A stretch of DNA of 64,000 nucleotides from Batkoa obscura (lineage: Eukaryota > Entomophthoromycota > Entomophthoromycetes > Entomophthorales > Batkoaceae): NCBI GenBank assembly GCA_030770535.1, contig JASVEC010000009.1, positions 124,001 through 188,000 on the forward strand, in the 5' to 3' direction. The notes under the pieces were generated by a model. That model saw only the letters and a program-made list of their open reading frames with translations, had not been told where the DNA came from and made no database searches. Made by a program: the position numbers and the translations under genes. Of this stretch, positions 41,544 to 53,604 are shown one piece after another. Position 1 is the stretch's first letter. Each line of letters opens with the position of its first letter.

Positions 41544-44500
41544 ATGTCCAATTTAAAAAATAATTACAATCATACAAAAGAACCAAAATTAGAAAATAAA
41601 ACGAATAAGAATGAATACTATCCAATATCACAACCAACACAACCACATTATTTACCGATAAACCATTCAATTCCACCAACTATGCCTATTATGACGAGTT
41701 ATGACATCAATTCATCAACAAATCAATATCGACCAATACTGCCACCACATTATACACCGATTTTGCCCTATAACTTATCTAACCCATCAACATTATCATC
41801 AGCTTCAATACCATTACCGCCACATCCATATCCACCCTATATGCTACCACCACATAATCAAGCTGCTTATTATCCACAGCAGTATTATATGGATCCGATG
41901 AATTATTATAACCATTATAATGCAATGTATTCTCAAGTTTATAATCATGATAGTTGGACAAATATTAATAATTCTCAAGCTTATCCAATACCTACAGGTC
42001 ATCTGCCATCTCATCTATTAGCAGTTAATCCAATAGAAAAAAAATCGGATGGAGAAAAAAAAGAAATTAATAATATTACTGGAGAAAAAAGAAAGGAGGG
42101 GTGTTTGGAAGAATATAATAATGGAGCTAATAACAAACAGGGGGGAATGGGTTATAATACTAAGGGCGGGGAGATGAGGGAGTTGGGATCAGTCAATTTA
42201 TATAAGAAGGTATCTCAGATTGGTGAAGGTACATATGGTAAAGTTTACAAAGGTTTAAACCAAAGGAACAATGAATATGTGGCATTGAAAGCATTAAGAT
42301 TAGAAAAAGAAAAGGATGGGGTAAGAAAGTCAAAATTAAAGTTTGTTAGCGTATACTTAATCATATTTGATTTACATAGTTCCCTATAACCGCGACACGA
42401 GAAATTAAACTATTACAAAATTTAAAGAATGAAAATATAGTCCAATTGTTAGAAATGTTTACTGATAATGAATCTGTTTATATGGTCTTTGAATATATGG
42501 ATTATGATTTAGCTGGGTTTTTAGCTCATCCTAATGTAAATTTAAACGAAGATCATATTCGTCATTTAATGTTGCAATTATTTAATGGCTTACAATTTTT
42601 ACATAAGAAAAAAGTAGCTCATAGAGATCTTAAAGGTGACTATTAGAATAACAATTTAATAATAACAGTAGTATCAATATAATGATATTATACTTAGTAT
42701 ATTTTATATTTATATTCTTACATTTTATTTCTATAGGCTCCAATTTATTATTAAATAAAAAAGGACAATTAAAAATAGCGGATTTTGGCTTAGCGCGAAT
42801 ATTAAATCATAAAAATAACATGGATTATACCAATAGAGTGATAACACTTTGGTATCGACCACCGGAGTTATTATTAGGTTCAACTAATTATAATACAGAA
42901 GTAGATATGTGGGGAGCAGGGTAAGTTATTATTTACTATTCTCATGTTATGTAATGATTATTAATCTATTAGTTGTATCATGATGGAATTATTAAAAGGT
43001 AAAGCGTTATTTCCAGGAATGGATGAATTTGATCAATTAGATAAAATCTATTCGATTATGGGTACACCAAATGTATCAGATTGGCCAGAAATTGTAGATC
43101 TTCCGTGGTATCAATTGATTAAAGTTAAAAATCATTATCAATCTAAATTTATGGAGATTTGTAAAGAGTAAGTATATATTATACATTTATATTTACTTAT
43201 TTATTTAAATTAGCTCGATGAGTGATTCTGCATTTGACCTTGTTAGTAAATTATTAATGATGGATCCCAAAAAGAGAATTTGTGCTTTAGAAGCTTCAAA
43301 GCATGATTTTTTTAAAATTGAATTAAAAGAAGATGTCTTTAATTTCCCAGGATTAGAAGGGGATTGGCATGAATTTGAATATAAAGCTTGGAAAAAAGGG
43401 AAATTAATTAATCAACATAAAAAAGTTAAACAGCAAGATTTATCTATAAACGACAGTTTAAATAATAGTAATAATAAAGATATCAAGGATAGTAATATAG
43501 AGAATGTAAGTTCTATTAAGAGTGATAAAATATCGACAATAGCACCGCAGTCTATAACTAATAGCAATGGAAAAGAAAAAGAAAAAGAAATTGATACTAA
43601 TTTAATATCAAATAATGAGATAGCCAATTTAATCAATAAAGAAATAACAGCCGCTAAATTAATAGAAAAAACAAATAAATCAAATATAAAAGATACGTTA
43701 TTAAGTTCAACGTGTATTAAAGAAGCTCTTAAAATAGATACTAATATTAATATTCCAATGAATTCTGGAGAAGTTTCAACAGAAATATCAAATCAATCAA
43801 CACCAAAATTACCTTCTCGTAATCCACCAACACCTCCACCACCACCTCCACCACCACAAGATCAACCTCCACTTCCTAATACTCCACCACCAAAAGCACC
43901 AGAATCATCGGATGAATTTAATGATAATAACAGTTTTGAGGAGTTTATGAATTTACCATTACAGCCCCCTACTAAAAAATATAGAAATTATAATGATAGG
44001 GAAGACGATGATTTAAATGAAAATGATTCATTGATTGAAACTAATTTAAAGGATATTGTATTAGATTATAAATTGGATAAATTTAATGATATAGACAATA
44101 ATAATAATAATTCATATGAGATAAATTTGTCTAATATTGGAGGTAATAAAAAGGAAATGGATGGTAAGTTTATTAATTTAATGTTATGTTTCTATTAATG
44201 ATAAATTGAAAATAGAAATGAAAAGTAAACGATTTTTTCCTCAAAGCTATAATCGTAAGTTATTAAGTCGATCAAGACATCAATCACCAACAAGTATAAC
44301 AAATAGTCCATCAGAAGGATCATTGTCTGATTCAAAAGGTAAACAAAACGATAAAAACAAGAAACAATTTAATAATAGTAATAATACTATTAATTATTCA
44401 CTTATAAAACAAAACAATCATAATTCGTATTTGAAATCACCAATTAAAGATAACTATCATTCAAATTATAATACATCAAAATATAATTTAACAACAACAG

Positions 44501-45177
44501 CAACAAATAATAATAAATCAATAAGATATGACGATAATAATAATAATAAAGTGTCACCATTACATCATCGAAGACATTACAATGACTATCATTCAACAGA
44601 TGTATCATATACACATTCTCATTTATCTTCCAGTAGAGGTAGATCTAAAAGTGGTCATCGATATAGTACAAAACCAACAAGCTATTATGAAGAATACCAA
44701 CAAGAAAATGAAAGAAAATATCGAGATTATAAAGATTATAAAGAATACAAAGATAGCAACTACCATTCACATAGTACATATTCAACAAGTAATTATGATA
44801 CTCATGATACTAGAAGATATTCAACATCAATAAGAAATGAGTATTCTAATAATAACAATAATAATAATAATAACAATACTTCTATAAGACATCCATTAAG
44901 TAATAGTTATTATCCATCAACTAGTAATAATAGAGATTTAAGATCAAGTAGAATATTATCATCAAGAGAAGATTATTCAATTAGGAATGATAACCATCGG
45001 GATAAAAGAACATCAAAAGATTATTATTCTACTACTATTAATAATTATGGAATAGATAATGGAGGAAGAGAATATGATAGGGAAAGGGGAAGAGATAGAG
45101 GGGATGATTATTATAAAGGTTCTAGTTATCAACCACCATATTATTCCAGTAGATATTCGCATAGATCAAGGAGATAA
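41544..45177 (+). CDS. CTK1: CTK1/CDK12-like cyclin-dependent kinase
   Basis: Transcription-elongation kinase that phosphorylates Ser2 of the RNA polymerase II tail with a K-type cyclin. Six exons: 41544-42320, 42380-42635, 42737-42920, 42973-43167, 43214-44163, 44216-45177 (1107 aa). The N-terminal 210 residues are Pro/Tyr/His-rich. The kinase (about 220-505) has [12 protein letters not shown], the cyclin-binding helix [11 protein letters not shown] (the CDK9/12/CTK1 version of PSTAIRE), [20 protein letters not shown] and the T-loop [18 protein letters not shown], then [10 protein letters not shown]. The C-terminal half is unusually long: Asn/Ser/Lys-rich, a proline-rich stretch near 43826-43900, RS-like SRSRHQSP and a Tyr/Arg/Ser/Asn-rich end. 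The first in-frame ATG is 41544. CDK9/BUR1 is less likely given TREIKLLQN and the [10 protein letters not shown] region. Confidence 0.9.
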
Positions 45178-45537
45178 AAATCAAGAGAAATTACAAGTTA
45201 ATTGTAAGATAATTGATGAGGTTGAAATAAAGAGATTATAGTATAAAGGGTAGTAATGAGACGAAATAGTGAATTAATAGTATTTAATTTTGGCAATAGA
45301 TTTCTTACAATAATTGTAAAAATGAAGGAAATAAAATAGATTAAATATAATGAAATTTTAAGATTAAAATATTATATGTTTAACATATTTTTTAAGTGAA
45401 ATTGAAATTATTATTATAGGATGATAAACTTTTAATTTAATTTATAATAAGTGCTTATAAAAAAAGGAATAAAGAAATAAAAAGAAACCAATTTCAACAT
45501 AGATGTATATTATATTATATTATATTATATTATATGT
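45178..45537. other. Convergent 3' spacer, CTK1-PIK1
   Basis: A 360-bp AT-rich spacer. A 5-bp repeat of the tatta type runs at about 45508-45535. No gene seen. Confidence 0.6.
45508..45535. repeat. TATTA pentanucleotide repeat
   Basis: Five to six copies of a 5-bp AT unit next to the 3' end of PIK1. Confidence 0.8.
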
Positions 45538-48500
45538 TTATAAAATAGAATTGGAATAATATTGAAAGGTATCATAAAGTCTAGTAAATACATTACAAGA
45601 AGAAGATAATATCAACTTGTCCATCATATCTTCAATAGCTGCATCATTTAAATTTAAACAAAATCTTTCCTTTAAATTGGATATAGTTGTTATACCACTT
45701 GAAAAACAAGGTAATTTGGAATCTAATTTTAAAAGAACCATATTAGTAAAATAAATAAAATAATAATAATAATAATAGAATAATATATAATCAATATATA
45801 AATCAATAACTTACCTTTCTGCATCATTTCGGTTAATAATAAAATATTATCAGCATACTTCCTTAATAATAAAAATCCTTTTTTCATCAATTGTTTAAAT
45901 TCTTCAAATTTAATGGAATTAACACCGCCTAATATATCCAAATATTCTTGAGTCATTTTAAAAGGTGCTAATTCAAATCCTACAGAGCCTGGAGAATTGG
46001 ATAACATAAAACCAAAATCAATATGAACTAAATGACCTTCAGTGTCTACGAGGATGTTACCATTATGTCGATCACGCAATTGAAGGATATAAGTAATTAA
46101 TGAATAACCTACTAAACTTCTCATAAAATTATCTTGTGCTTTTAAAAAGGTAGGACTACTAGGATCACCAAATTCCTAAATTAAATAGAAATATTAATAA
46201 TCTATTTAAAAACTATTCATATCAATTCTTTTTTTTACCCTAACAAAATGATCATATAACGAATAAATAACACCTTTAGTATTATAACCTCTAGCATAGG
46301 CATCTTTCTTTAACGAATGAACTGAAATAGTATTCTTGACCATTTCCACAAATCCATTATCTTTGGATGTAATCATTATACTAAATAATTTAACAAATAT
46401 ATTACAATTATTATCTTTCCAAATACGTTCCATTTCTTGAATTAATTGTAAAGCAAATTGTTCTTGTCTTAAATCCGCTCCCGTTTTGACTATTAATGGT
46501 AATAATTTCCAATTTTTTCTTTCTCCGAAGGGCGATTGTTGACGTATTCGTTTTTCTTTACTTTTCCAATCTTCTTTAAATACAGCAGCTATTTAAATTA
46601 ATACAATTTTATATTAATAATTTAGATTTGAAATAAAAAAACCAAATTAATTTTATTACCACTTGGATCATCTCTATTATAAACTGTTTTCATTAATTCC
46701 TTTTCATCGACTAATTCGCCGCCATTACCCTCTCCACCTGAGCCGCCAATACCAAACTTCATACCATAAGAATTCATTTTATCCATCCTATTTTTTTCCA
46801 ATTGGGCCATTTCATTAATAATTTTTTCCCTAATTAATTCCTTGGAATCGACTTTATAACTATTTGCTTTAGCTGAAGTACTTATTTTTTGTTGATTATC
46901 TTTTTTATCTAATGTCAATTGAGCCAACATAACAGCCGCTGTTCTCATCGATTCACTATATTCATCTTGCGCATTAGAACTACGTCGAGATAATACCGAT
47001 TGAAAATAAATTTGATTTTGTTGACTATTATTACCCATGGTAACTTCACCTGAAAAAGCATCCGGTAATGGTGTGGTTTCATAAGCTTAATTAAAGTTTA
47101 AGTAAAAAATAAGAAATAAAATAAGAATAAAACTCACAATAAGAATCGGGTATCCCAACAGGTCTCTTTTGTTCTTCTGCTTTTTCAATTTCAATTCCCT
47201 TTTCATCTTCTAATACTTCAATAAATATTAAATAAGGTACCTAATTAAAAATATTAAAAATTAGAAATTAAATAACCAATCCATTGAAATTCACTTACCC
47301 TTTCAGCTGAATTCAACACTACTGCATCTTTAGAAGAGATTCTTACTACTTTATGATGATAGGAATTTTGATTATTAGTCGAACACCAAAGTGGGATACA
47401 AATATCGGCTGGTAAATTATGATTTAATAGAGCCAATTCAGCCTGCAAAGAACTTTGTCTAGAAATTTTTGGAACTAAACAAAGTCGATTAGAGATACTC
47501 ATTAAAGTCAATACAAATTGAATTTCGGTATGAAAATAATGTGAATTAATCATCTGTTTACTTGGTCTTCTTAAAGGGGTGTAGTCACTATTTTCTGAAT
47601 CTGATTCACAAAAATAACTTCTATCTTCACCTTCTAAATCATTAAGTTCCACTTCCCCAAATTTACTTAAATCTCCGGAGCCTAAGGATAACCGATTCTT
47701 TTTATTAAATGCTTTATCTGGCATTTGTAATCCAACTTGTTTATTAACCACACTTTTCTTATCCAAATATCTCAACAATGAGAATGCTTGTCCATTTCTC
47801 AACTCTTCTAAACTAGGCGTTGAAAAAGCAACCAATTGATTTGGATCGTATTCATCTGGACTGGGTGGATCCGTCAATGATACAATTGGTTTATAACCGT
47901 CTTTTGATATGTGCATTCCTTTATCGTTATCAGCTGATTTCCTTCTTATATTTGAATCAAATGATAATTTTTCATTCATTCTTACACTACTACTAGGACG
48001 TGGTCTAGATTCTATAGTTGGTGGTGGTGCTAAATTATACAGTTTTGGTCGACTACCTTCGGCTAAAGCCATATCGCTAGCTACTTTAGCTAACTTTGGA
48101 GATACCAAAGAAAACAAGATACTAGCCATACCCATCATTGCAGGGGCTATATTTTCTTTAATTTTATCTTGCTTTATTGAAGTTGATATTGAGTTAGTAG
48201 AAGAGTTATGTGCTGATGAAGAATTTTTTATACTTAAATTTTGTTCTTGAAATAAGATTTTTTGACATTTTTTTAAGATTCGTCGACAGATCTTATACCC
48301 CGGATGTAAAACCTGATCCCCTATATCTGAATTATAAGCATCAAAATACCAATAGGTCTAATTCAAGAAGAAAGATCAGAAATGATGACAAGGTTCTATG
48401 TTTTATAAAGTAAATAAAATTACCAATATTGCAAAATGGTTATTAGTTAAACATAAGTTGACTAAAAATAATTCCACTGCTATGGAATTGGGACGAGTGA

Positions 48501-48795
48501 TTAAGAAATGACTAATTTATAGATTAAAAATTAGATTATATAAAAATAGTTAACAATTATTAACATAATATAATATAATATAATATTCTATAAAAATAAA
48601 CTAAAAACCAATATTAACTTACCATAATTGAGGTAAAAAAAATATAGTTTCATTATTTGGAAACTCTTTTAATCGATTACATAGATAATGTTGGATACCA
48701 ATATTCTCTGGATAACGATGTAAATAAGATACAGCAAACCAAGGGTTAAAAAATTCACTATTAAATAAACGTAGTAATAAAGAATGACTGGACAT
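45538..48795 (-). CDS. PIK1: Phosphatidylinositol 4-kinase, Pik1/PI4K-beta type
   Basis: Makes PI4P at the Golgi and in the nucleus. Eight exons on the minus strand: 48795-48623, 48511-48424, 48357-47299, 47240-47138, 47085-46660, 46588-46239, 46175-45815, 45722-45538, summing to 2745 nt (914 aa). The N-terminal lipid-kinase-unique helical part reads FNPWFAVSYLHRYPENIGIQ and RPNSIAVELFLVNLC, followed by a disordered linker. The kinase domain has VPYLIFIEVLE, DLRQEQFALQLIQEM, the catalytic LRDRHNGNILVD and HIDFGFMLSNSPGS, and ends SNLKERFCLNLND...RLYDTFQYYSNSIL, all matching PI4KIII-beta. The preserved DRHNGN and DFG motifs indicate activity. In yeast it is activated by the calcium sensor Frq1 and works with Arf1, whose gene is at 12 kb. 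Confidence 0.95.
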
Positions 48796-50278
48796 AGATT
48801 GTGATATTATATTTGTGTTAATTATTCCCTCTTTCTTCTTTTGTATTTATCCTTTTTGTATTGATATTTAGTCTTAAAACTACTGCAATCGTACGTTGGT
48901 GTTATTAAATAAAAATTCAAAACAAAATCAATGCTTTGAATTCAATTTGATTTGCTTATTTAAATTCAATATGATTGATGTTTTTTTCAAAATTAACACA
49001 TTCAAAGTTGTTTATTTGGTTAAATAAAATTCTAAGATAAATTCAATTTTATAAAGAGTGGTATTAATTGATAATTAACTAATTATTAATAATAAGAGTG
49101 ATTTATGATTGGAGCTTTTATCACTGATTTTAAATAACTGATAGATTATTTAGATAGTTATTTATTAATAGTATTTTTATTATTATTATTATTTTAAAAT
49201 TCATGTTAATTTTTATTACATGAGAATTTGAAATTCAATTTTAGATATTATAGAAGGAAATTATTAGTCATTTTTATAAATATGTTCTTTTTTTCAACCA
49301 GTGAGAGAATTTATTAAGTTAGTGTGATTGGATTATATAAAATTGTTATAGAAATGTCACTTTGTTTAAATATTTTGTTTCTTTTTCATAAAACATAAAA
49401 TTTTAAAAAAATCTTACCAATTTCATGAGAATAAAAAAACATTCCTCATATTAATTTTTAAAAACCAAAAATGTAGAATATTCAACAAGAAAAAAGAATC
49501 TACAGTTGAAATTGACTCAATATTAAAATGGAATTTTAATATAGTAACTAAACCTCAATAAAATAAAATTTTAATATACACTTTTTTGGAAAATGTTTAA
49601 AATGGTGAGATTGAATATTCACAAGCGAAAATTTAACAAAATGCTAAATTTGTAGTATTTTGTTTTTGTTAAGCTTTTTGCTTGCAATTATCAACTGTCA
49701 GAGTTTTATACATTTTTCAAAAGGGTGTATACTGTAAAAACTTTATATTTCTATTTCATAATAATATTGATATTAAAATATAGTACATCAATAATATATT
49801 AGATTATTTAATAAAATTGATTTAAAAATTGAAGTTCAAACTTTAGCCATTAAACTAAAGATTGAAATGGATAAGATCAACTTAATATTTGAAAGTTTGA
49901 AAATATAATAAAAGATATTACTAATCAATAATTAAGACATCTGATATAGTAATATATAAAATAAACTATTACATCTGATTACACTAATAATTTGACATAT
50001 TTTAATAATAACTTCAACTCTCAATTCAAAACTTTACTATTTAAGTCTTCAACCTTCTTTTCTATATAAAACGACTATATTTAAAATAAACAATGTTTCC
50101 TTACTAAGCCATTAATACATTAATACTAAACTATAATACTCACTACCAAAATCAGTCAACTAGAAATAGCAAATAAATTTATACTAATTTAATCTACAAA
50201 CATATCCAAAATTAATATGGTGTGGTACAACTCAACTCATATAAAGCCCCCTAACGCTTTGCTACAAAATCTAAAAAA
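48796..50278. other. Intergenic between PIK1 and the secreted-protein cluster
   Basis: A 1.5-kb AT-rich spacer. It ends in the TATA box of the first DPBB gene. No other feature seen. Confidence 0.55.
50240..50245 (+). promoter_or_regulatory. TATA box of DPBB gene 1
   Basis: tataaa, 34 bp before the ATG at 50279, in a locally GC-richer context (tataaagccccc). It implies a very short 5' leader. Confidence 0.55.
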
Positions 50279-50887
50279 ATGGTATTTTATTCCATAGCTC
50301 TCTTTTTATTAATAAACGTTACCTTTGCCCTTGGAAAACTTCAAGGAGTCCAATATGTCAGTTATCATGAATATTTCGCCTCCCGTAGTATATTACAAAC
50401 TAATCCAGTATTTTGTGAAATTCCAATCCAGCAACTCGATATAAAACATATCACTGCTGTTCAAGGATTAGAATTCAAAGATTGTGGCACTTGTCTTCGA
50501 GTGAAATCTGTCTACAATTCATCCTTAATTCAATATGTCATGGCCGTAGATAAAGGAGGATTAGGATTAGATTTAAATACGTTTTCATTTAAAATATTAA
50601 AAAATAATCAATTAGATGGTTTAGTTAATGTTAATTGGGAAATCGTAAATTCATTATATTGTAAAGATGTAGTGACTGGAAGCTTTGAATTGCCAGGATA
50701 TATGAGTAATTTAAGATTACCATATTTGGAAAGTGAGGACAGTGGCAAGGGGAGTAAAAGAGTTGGAAAAACTGATGAGTATGAGGAAAAATCGAAATAT
50801 CAACAACAGGTTGATACTAAATCTGGGAATACAATTCATGAATCTCAACAAGTAGAAGAGTTTGATACATTTGATGTTTATGATTAA
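50279..50887 (+). CDS. Secreted double-psi beta-barrel (expansin/barwin-like) protein, copy 1
   Basis: Intronless, 202 aa. Residues 1-18 (FYSIALFLLINVTFALG) are a signal peptide. The core (about 40-145) has NPVFCEIP, ITAVQGLEFKDCGTCLRV, VMAVDKGGLGLDLN and VNWEIVNSLYCKDV, the pattern of DPBB folds in expansins, RlpA and fungal loosenins (TAV...CG.CL.V...V.VDKGG.GLDL). Four cysteines, at 46, 69, 72 and 128, could form two disulphides. No second (carbohydrate-binding) expansin domain is present. The C-terminal ~45 residues are charged and low complexity. Such proteins loosen cell-wall polysaccharides or act at host surfaces, but activity cannot be told from sequence. It is the outer left gene of the palindromic cluster; its partner is at 54.2-54.8 kb. 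Confidence 0.8.
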   Translation: MVFYSIALFLLINVTFALGKLQGVQYVSYHEYFASRSILQTNPVFCEIPIQQLDIKHITAVQGLEFKDCGTCLRVKSVYNSSLIQYVMAVDKGGLGLDLNTFSFKILKNNQLDGLVNVNWEIVNSLYCKDVVTGSFELPGYMSNLRLPYLESEDSGKGSKRVGKTDEYEEKSKYQQQVDTKSGNTIHESQQVEEFDTFDVYD

Positions 50888-50993
50888 ATTTAAATTTAAA
50901 AATTAATAAAATGAATTAAAGTGAAAAATAAAGTAAATTTATTGAGAATATTTTATTTTTATATTATTATAGTTAATTAGTAAGGAAAGAAGT

Positions 50994-51473
50994 TTAGTAA
51001 CTGTTATAGTTATCATTGTATCTATTGTTGTAGTTATTTCCCTTCCTTGAGTAATCTTCATTATAATAGTTATCATAATCCATATCATAGTCACCATTGT
51101 AATCATAGTTATCATGACCATGATCGTCATGTCCATAATTATGTTTGTAGTTATTATGACCATAATCACGACCATAATCACGACCATAATCATTGCTATG
51201 ATATTTCTTATTCCTCATACTATTATTATTCTTAGGAATTGTTTTCTTTCCACTAATTTCTTCTATTTCTTGAACTTCTTCAACAATCACCTTTCCTTTA
51301 TTCGAATTATTAGGTTTATTGACATTATTATGAGTAAGATTATCTACAATACTTAATGTAGCTGGTGAACTTGCTTCATTCGTCAATAAGCTTAAGACAT
51401 TGCCTACAGTGTCATTTGGAACTGGGATAGTCAAAATGGTACTGATGAGTAAAATAGTAGTAAAAGATTTCAT
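50994..51473 (-). CDS. Small secreted His/Tyr/Asp/Asn-rich protein, copy A
   Basis: Intronless, 159 aa. The signal peptide covers about residues 1-18 (KSFTTILLISTILTIPVP). A short acidic middle, IVEEVQEIEEISG, follows a SPATLSIV motif. From about residue 80 the protein is built of Asp, Tyr, Gly, His, Asn and Arg, with tandem DYGR/DYGH units and then NYKHNYGHDDHGHDNYD. I do not recognise a known family. The composition suggests an unfolded, possibly metal-binding or wall-associated polypeptide, but that is inference. Copy B at 53605-54084 is the same except for one residue. It is convergent with DPBB copy 1, with stops 106 bp apart. Confidence 0.75.
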   Translation of the reverse strand: MKSFTTILLISTILTIPVPNDTVGNVLSLLTNEASSPATLSIVDNLTHNNVNKPNNSNKGKVIVEEVQEIEEISGKKTIPKNNNSMRNKKYHSNDYGRDYGRDYGHNNYKHNYGHDDHGHDNYDYNGDYDMDYDNYYNEDYSRKGNNYNNRYNDNYNSY

Positions 51474-51487
51474 TTTCTTGGCTATGT

Positions 51488-51493
51488 TTTATA
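51488..51493 (-). promoter_or_regulatory. TATA-like element of copy A
   Basis: tataaa on the minus strand, about 15 bp before the ATG at 51473. It is closer than usual and could instead sit in the leader. Identical in the other arm. Confidence 0.35.
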
Positions 51494-52195
51494 TCAAATA
51501 ATGTACTATAATTAATAACTTTGTTTTTTTTATAATTATTTTGAAATGATATTGATTACTTTATATATTATATATTATTGCTTAGAATTCAAAAACTCAT
51601 TCTAAAACCGTGGGATATCAACATTTAAATAATCATTAAAAATGTGAGTATCTTGTTCTATCAACTATAAAAACATGGTTTAACATCCATCATATTTATT
51701 CTACATTTAATTCTAATTTATTTTCATTATTCCTACCAAATTAAAATACCAGTTAACTTGATCAGTTTAAAAAGAAATTATTTTCAACTGAATTAGAGCT
51801 TAATTACTTTAATTTTGAATTTTCAGTTAAAGTTTATTACTCAATTATGCATGCTTAGTCTTAACGTCCAATTTTTTTGGAACTTTAACATTGCATTTAT
51901 GCTACCCACTAGATTCCAAAATTTAGCTCTACTTCACGTTTTGGTTTTTTAGATTTGCGTTAATAGATAAGTTCTCTTTCGTATATTGTATCTATATTCT
52001 CTTACTATGATTATATATCTCAAAGCTTCATAAAATAAAGTTGAATCTTAAAATCTTTTTTTTGAATAAACCAACACATCAACTTGATTTTATTCTCAAC
52101 TACTATACTAATCAACCGTTAATTTTTAGTGTCTTAAAAAATCAAAAATCAAAAATCGCATGAGACTAAACTACTTAATCAACCGAAAAAAAGGC

Positions 52196-52205
52196 TATAT
52201 AAAAG
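52196..52205 (+). promoter_or_regulatory. TATA box of the spacer gene
   Basis: tatataaaag lies 35-44 bp before the ATG at 52240. It is a strong match to the eukaryotic TATA consensus, followed by two near-identical aaaagcact units. Confidence 0.6.
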
Positions 52206-52239
52206 CACTAAAAAAGCACTCAATTAACCCATAAAAAAA

Positions 52240-52605
52240 ATGAAATTCACTTTATTAATCTTAACCACCCTCAACTTTGTCATTAGCGTCCCGGTATTGA
52301 ATGGCTTATTTAGCCCCTTTTCCAATGAAAGTGATCCAGTGACCTTAAGTATTATTCGTGATAGAGATAATACTCGAACTGTTCGGCCAGCTGTTATTGA
52401 AGAAGTTGAAGAAGTTGAAGAAACCAATGGAAGTTTTAGAAGGCCTCCTGGAATGAGAGGGTCTCGATTCTTTAATGAAAACCGTATTAAAGACCCTAGA
52501 CCAGCGAGTATTGAAGAAATTGAAGAAACTGAAGAAATTAATAGCAATTTTCAACCATCGGATAGAAGAGGTTCTACAAGATTTAATGGCTTTAATAATT
52601 TTTAA
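52240..52605 (+). CDS. Small secreted acidic protein related to copies A/B
   Basis: Intronless, 121 aa. The signal peptide is about residues 1-16 (KFTLLILTTLNFVISVP). It has DPVTLSI (compare SPATLSI in copies A/B) and two tandem acidic repeats: VIEEVEEVEETNGSFR followed by GSRFFNENR, then SIEEIEETEEINSNFQ followed by GSTRFNGF. The repeat core matches the single VEEVQEIEEI of copies A/B. It lacks the His/Tyr-rich tail. All three therefore belong to one small secreted family that I do not recognise. It stands alone in the middle of the palindromic locus. Confidence 0.72.
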   Translation: MKFTLLILTTLNFVISVPVLNGLFSPFSNESDPVTLSIIRDRDNTRTVRPAVIEEVEEVEETNGSFRRPPGMRGSRFFNENRIKDPRPASIEEIEETEEINSNFQPSDRRGSTRFNGFNNF

Positions 52606-52835
52606 GCTTCTCTTTTTTTAGAAACCAACTTTATATACTTTTAATTATTTTTTATAAATAAATTTCATATTATCTTTAGTTTGCTATGCTTGTTATTAAG
52701 TTTTTATTTTACATTTTTATTCAAATTGAAGTAGTTGAACCATAGATAAAATCAATTTATACATTAAAATACAGAAATTGACTTTCTATCTATTTTTACC
52801 AATATTCTATTAAATTAACAAGTTTTTTATTGTAT

Positions 52836-53040
52836 AAGGTCATTTCATAAGTGATTCTAGTCTTTTTGATAAAAAATTAGTGGTGAGAGTATAGAACTAC
52901 AACATTCAAGGGTTTTTACACTCAAATAACTTGTTTTTAGATAGAAATAATATTTATTGTTGTGACCCAATAACTTCTAATTTTTTTAAGCATCCAACCA
53001 TAATTATTTATAAAAACTGACTACAAATGTCCATTTTATG
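52836..53040. repeat. Foldback element of a second family, copy 1
   Basis: Begins ataaggtcatttcataagtg and continues tagtctttttgataaaaaat. The right end is roughly its inverted copy (tttttataaataattatgg when reversed). About 90 bp at the left align with the element at 61.85 kb. Confidence 0.55.
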
Positions 53041-53584
53041 ACTCTATAAATAAAATTTTATATCTTAAATGAGTTCTATAAAAAAAAAGCAATAAAAAGT
53101 GGGTTTGGGCTATATTAATAAAACAAGACTACCGATGTCTATATAGAAACAAAAAAACCAAAATAGAATCAAAACTTCATGCTAAAAAAAGCCACTACTA
53201 AAAATAGCTAGGATTCAAATTCTTGACATTCCATCGAAAACACAACGGAAAGACTAAAAATTCAAAAACAGTATAGTAGTTGAAACCCGTTAAAAAATAA
53301 TTTCTTTTTAAACTGATCAAGTTAACTGGTATTTTAATTTGGTAGGAATAATGAAAATAAATTAGAATTAAATGTAGAATAAATATGATGGATGTTAAAC
53401 CATGTTTTTATAGTTGATAGAACAAGATACTCACATTTTTAATGATTATTTAAATGTTGATATCCCACGGTTTTAGAATGAGTTTTTGAATTCTAAGCAA
53501 TAATATATAATATATAAAGTAATCAATATCATTTCAAAATAATTATAAAAAAAACAAAGTTATTAATTATAGTACATTATTTGA

Positions 53585-53590
53585 TATAAA
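53585..53590 (+). promoter_or_regulatory. TATA-like element of copy B
   Basis: tataaa, 15 bp before the ATG at 53605. Same as in copy A because it lies inside the repeat. Confidence 0.35.
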
Positions 53591-53604
53591 ACATAGCCAA
53601 GAAA

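Larger units (their letters stand above)
50950..51784. repeat. Left arm of 835-bp inverted repeat
   Basis: Pairs with 53294-54128; paired positions sum to 105078 throughout, so there are no indels. I found one base difference (it changes Asn to Asp in the encoded protein). The arm covers the whole His/Tyr-rich gene, its promoter and about 300 bp of upstream sequence. Confidence 0.95.
51785..53293. other. Spacer of the large inverted repeat
   Basis: A 1509-bp unique region between the arms. It holds the gene at 52240-52605 and a foldback element at 52836-53040; the rest is AT-rich. Confidence 0.8.

Noticed and set aside
49400-49465. aaaaaaacattcctcatat, possible MITE end
   Set aside because: Only the outermost ~20 bp resemble the family and the core loop is missing; too weak to call.
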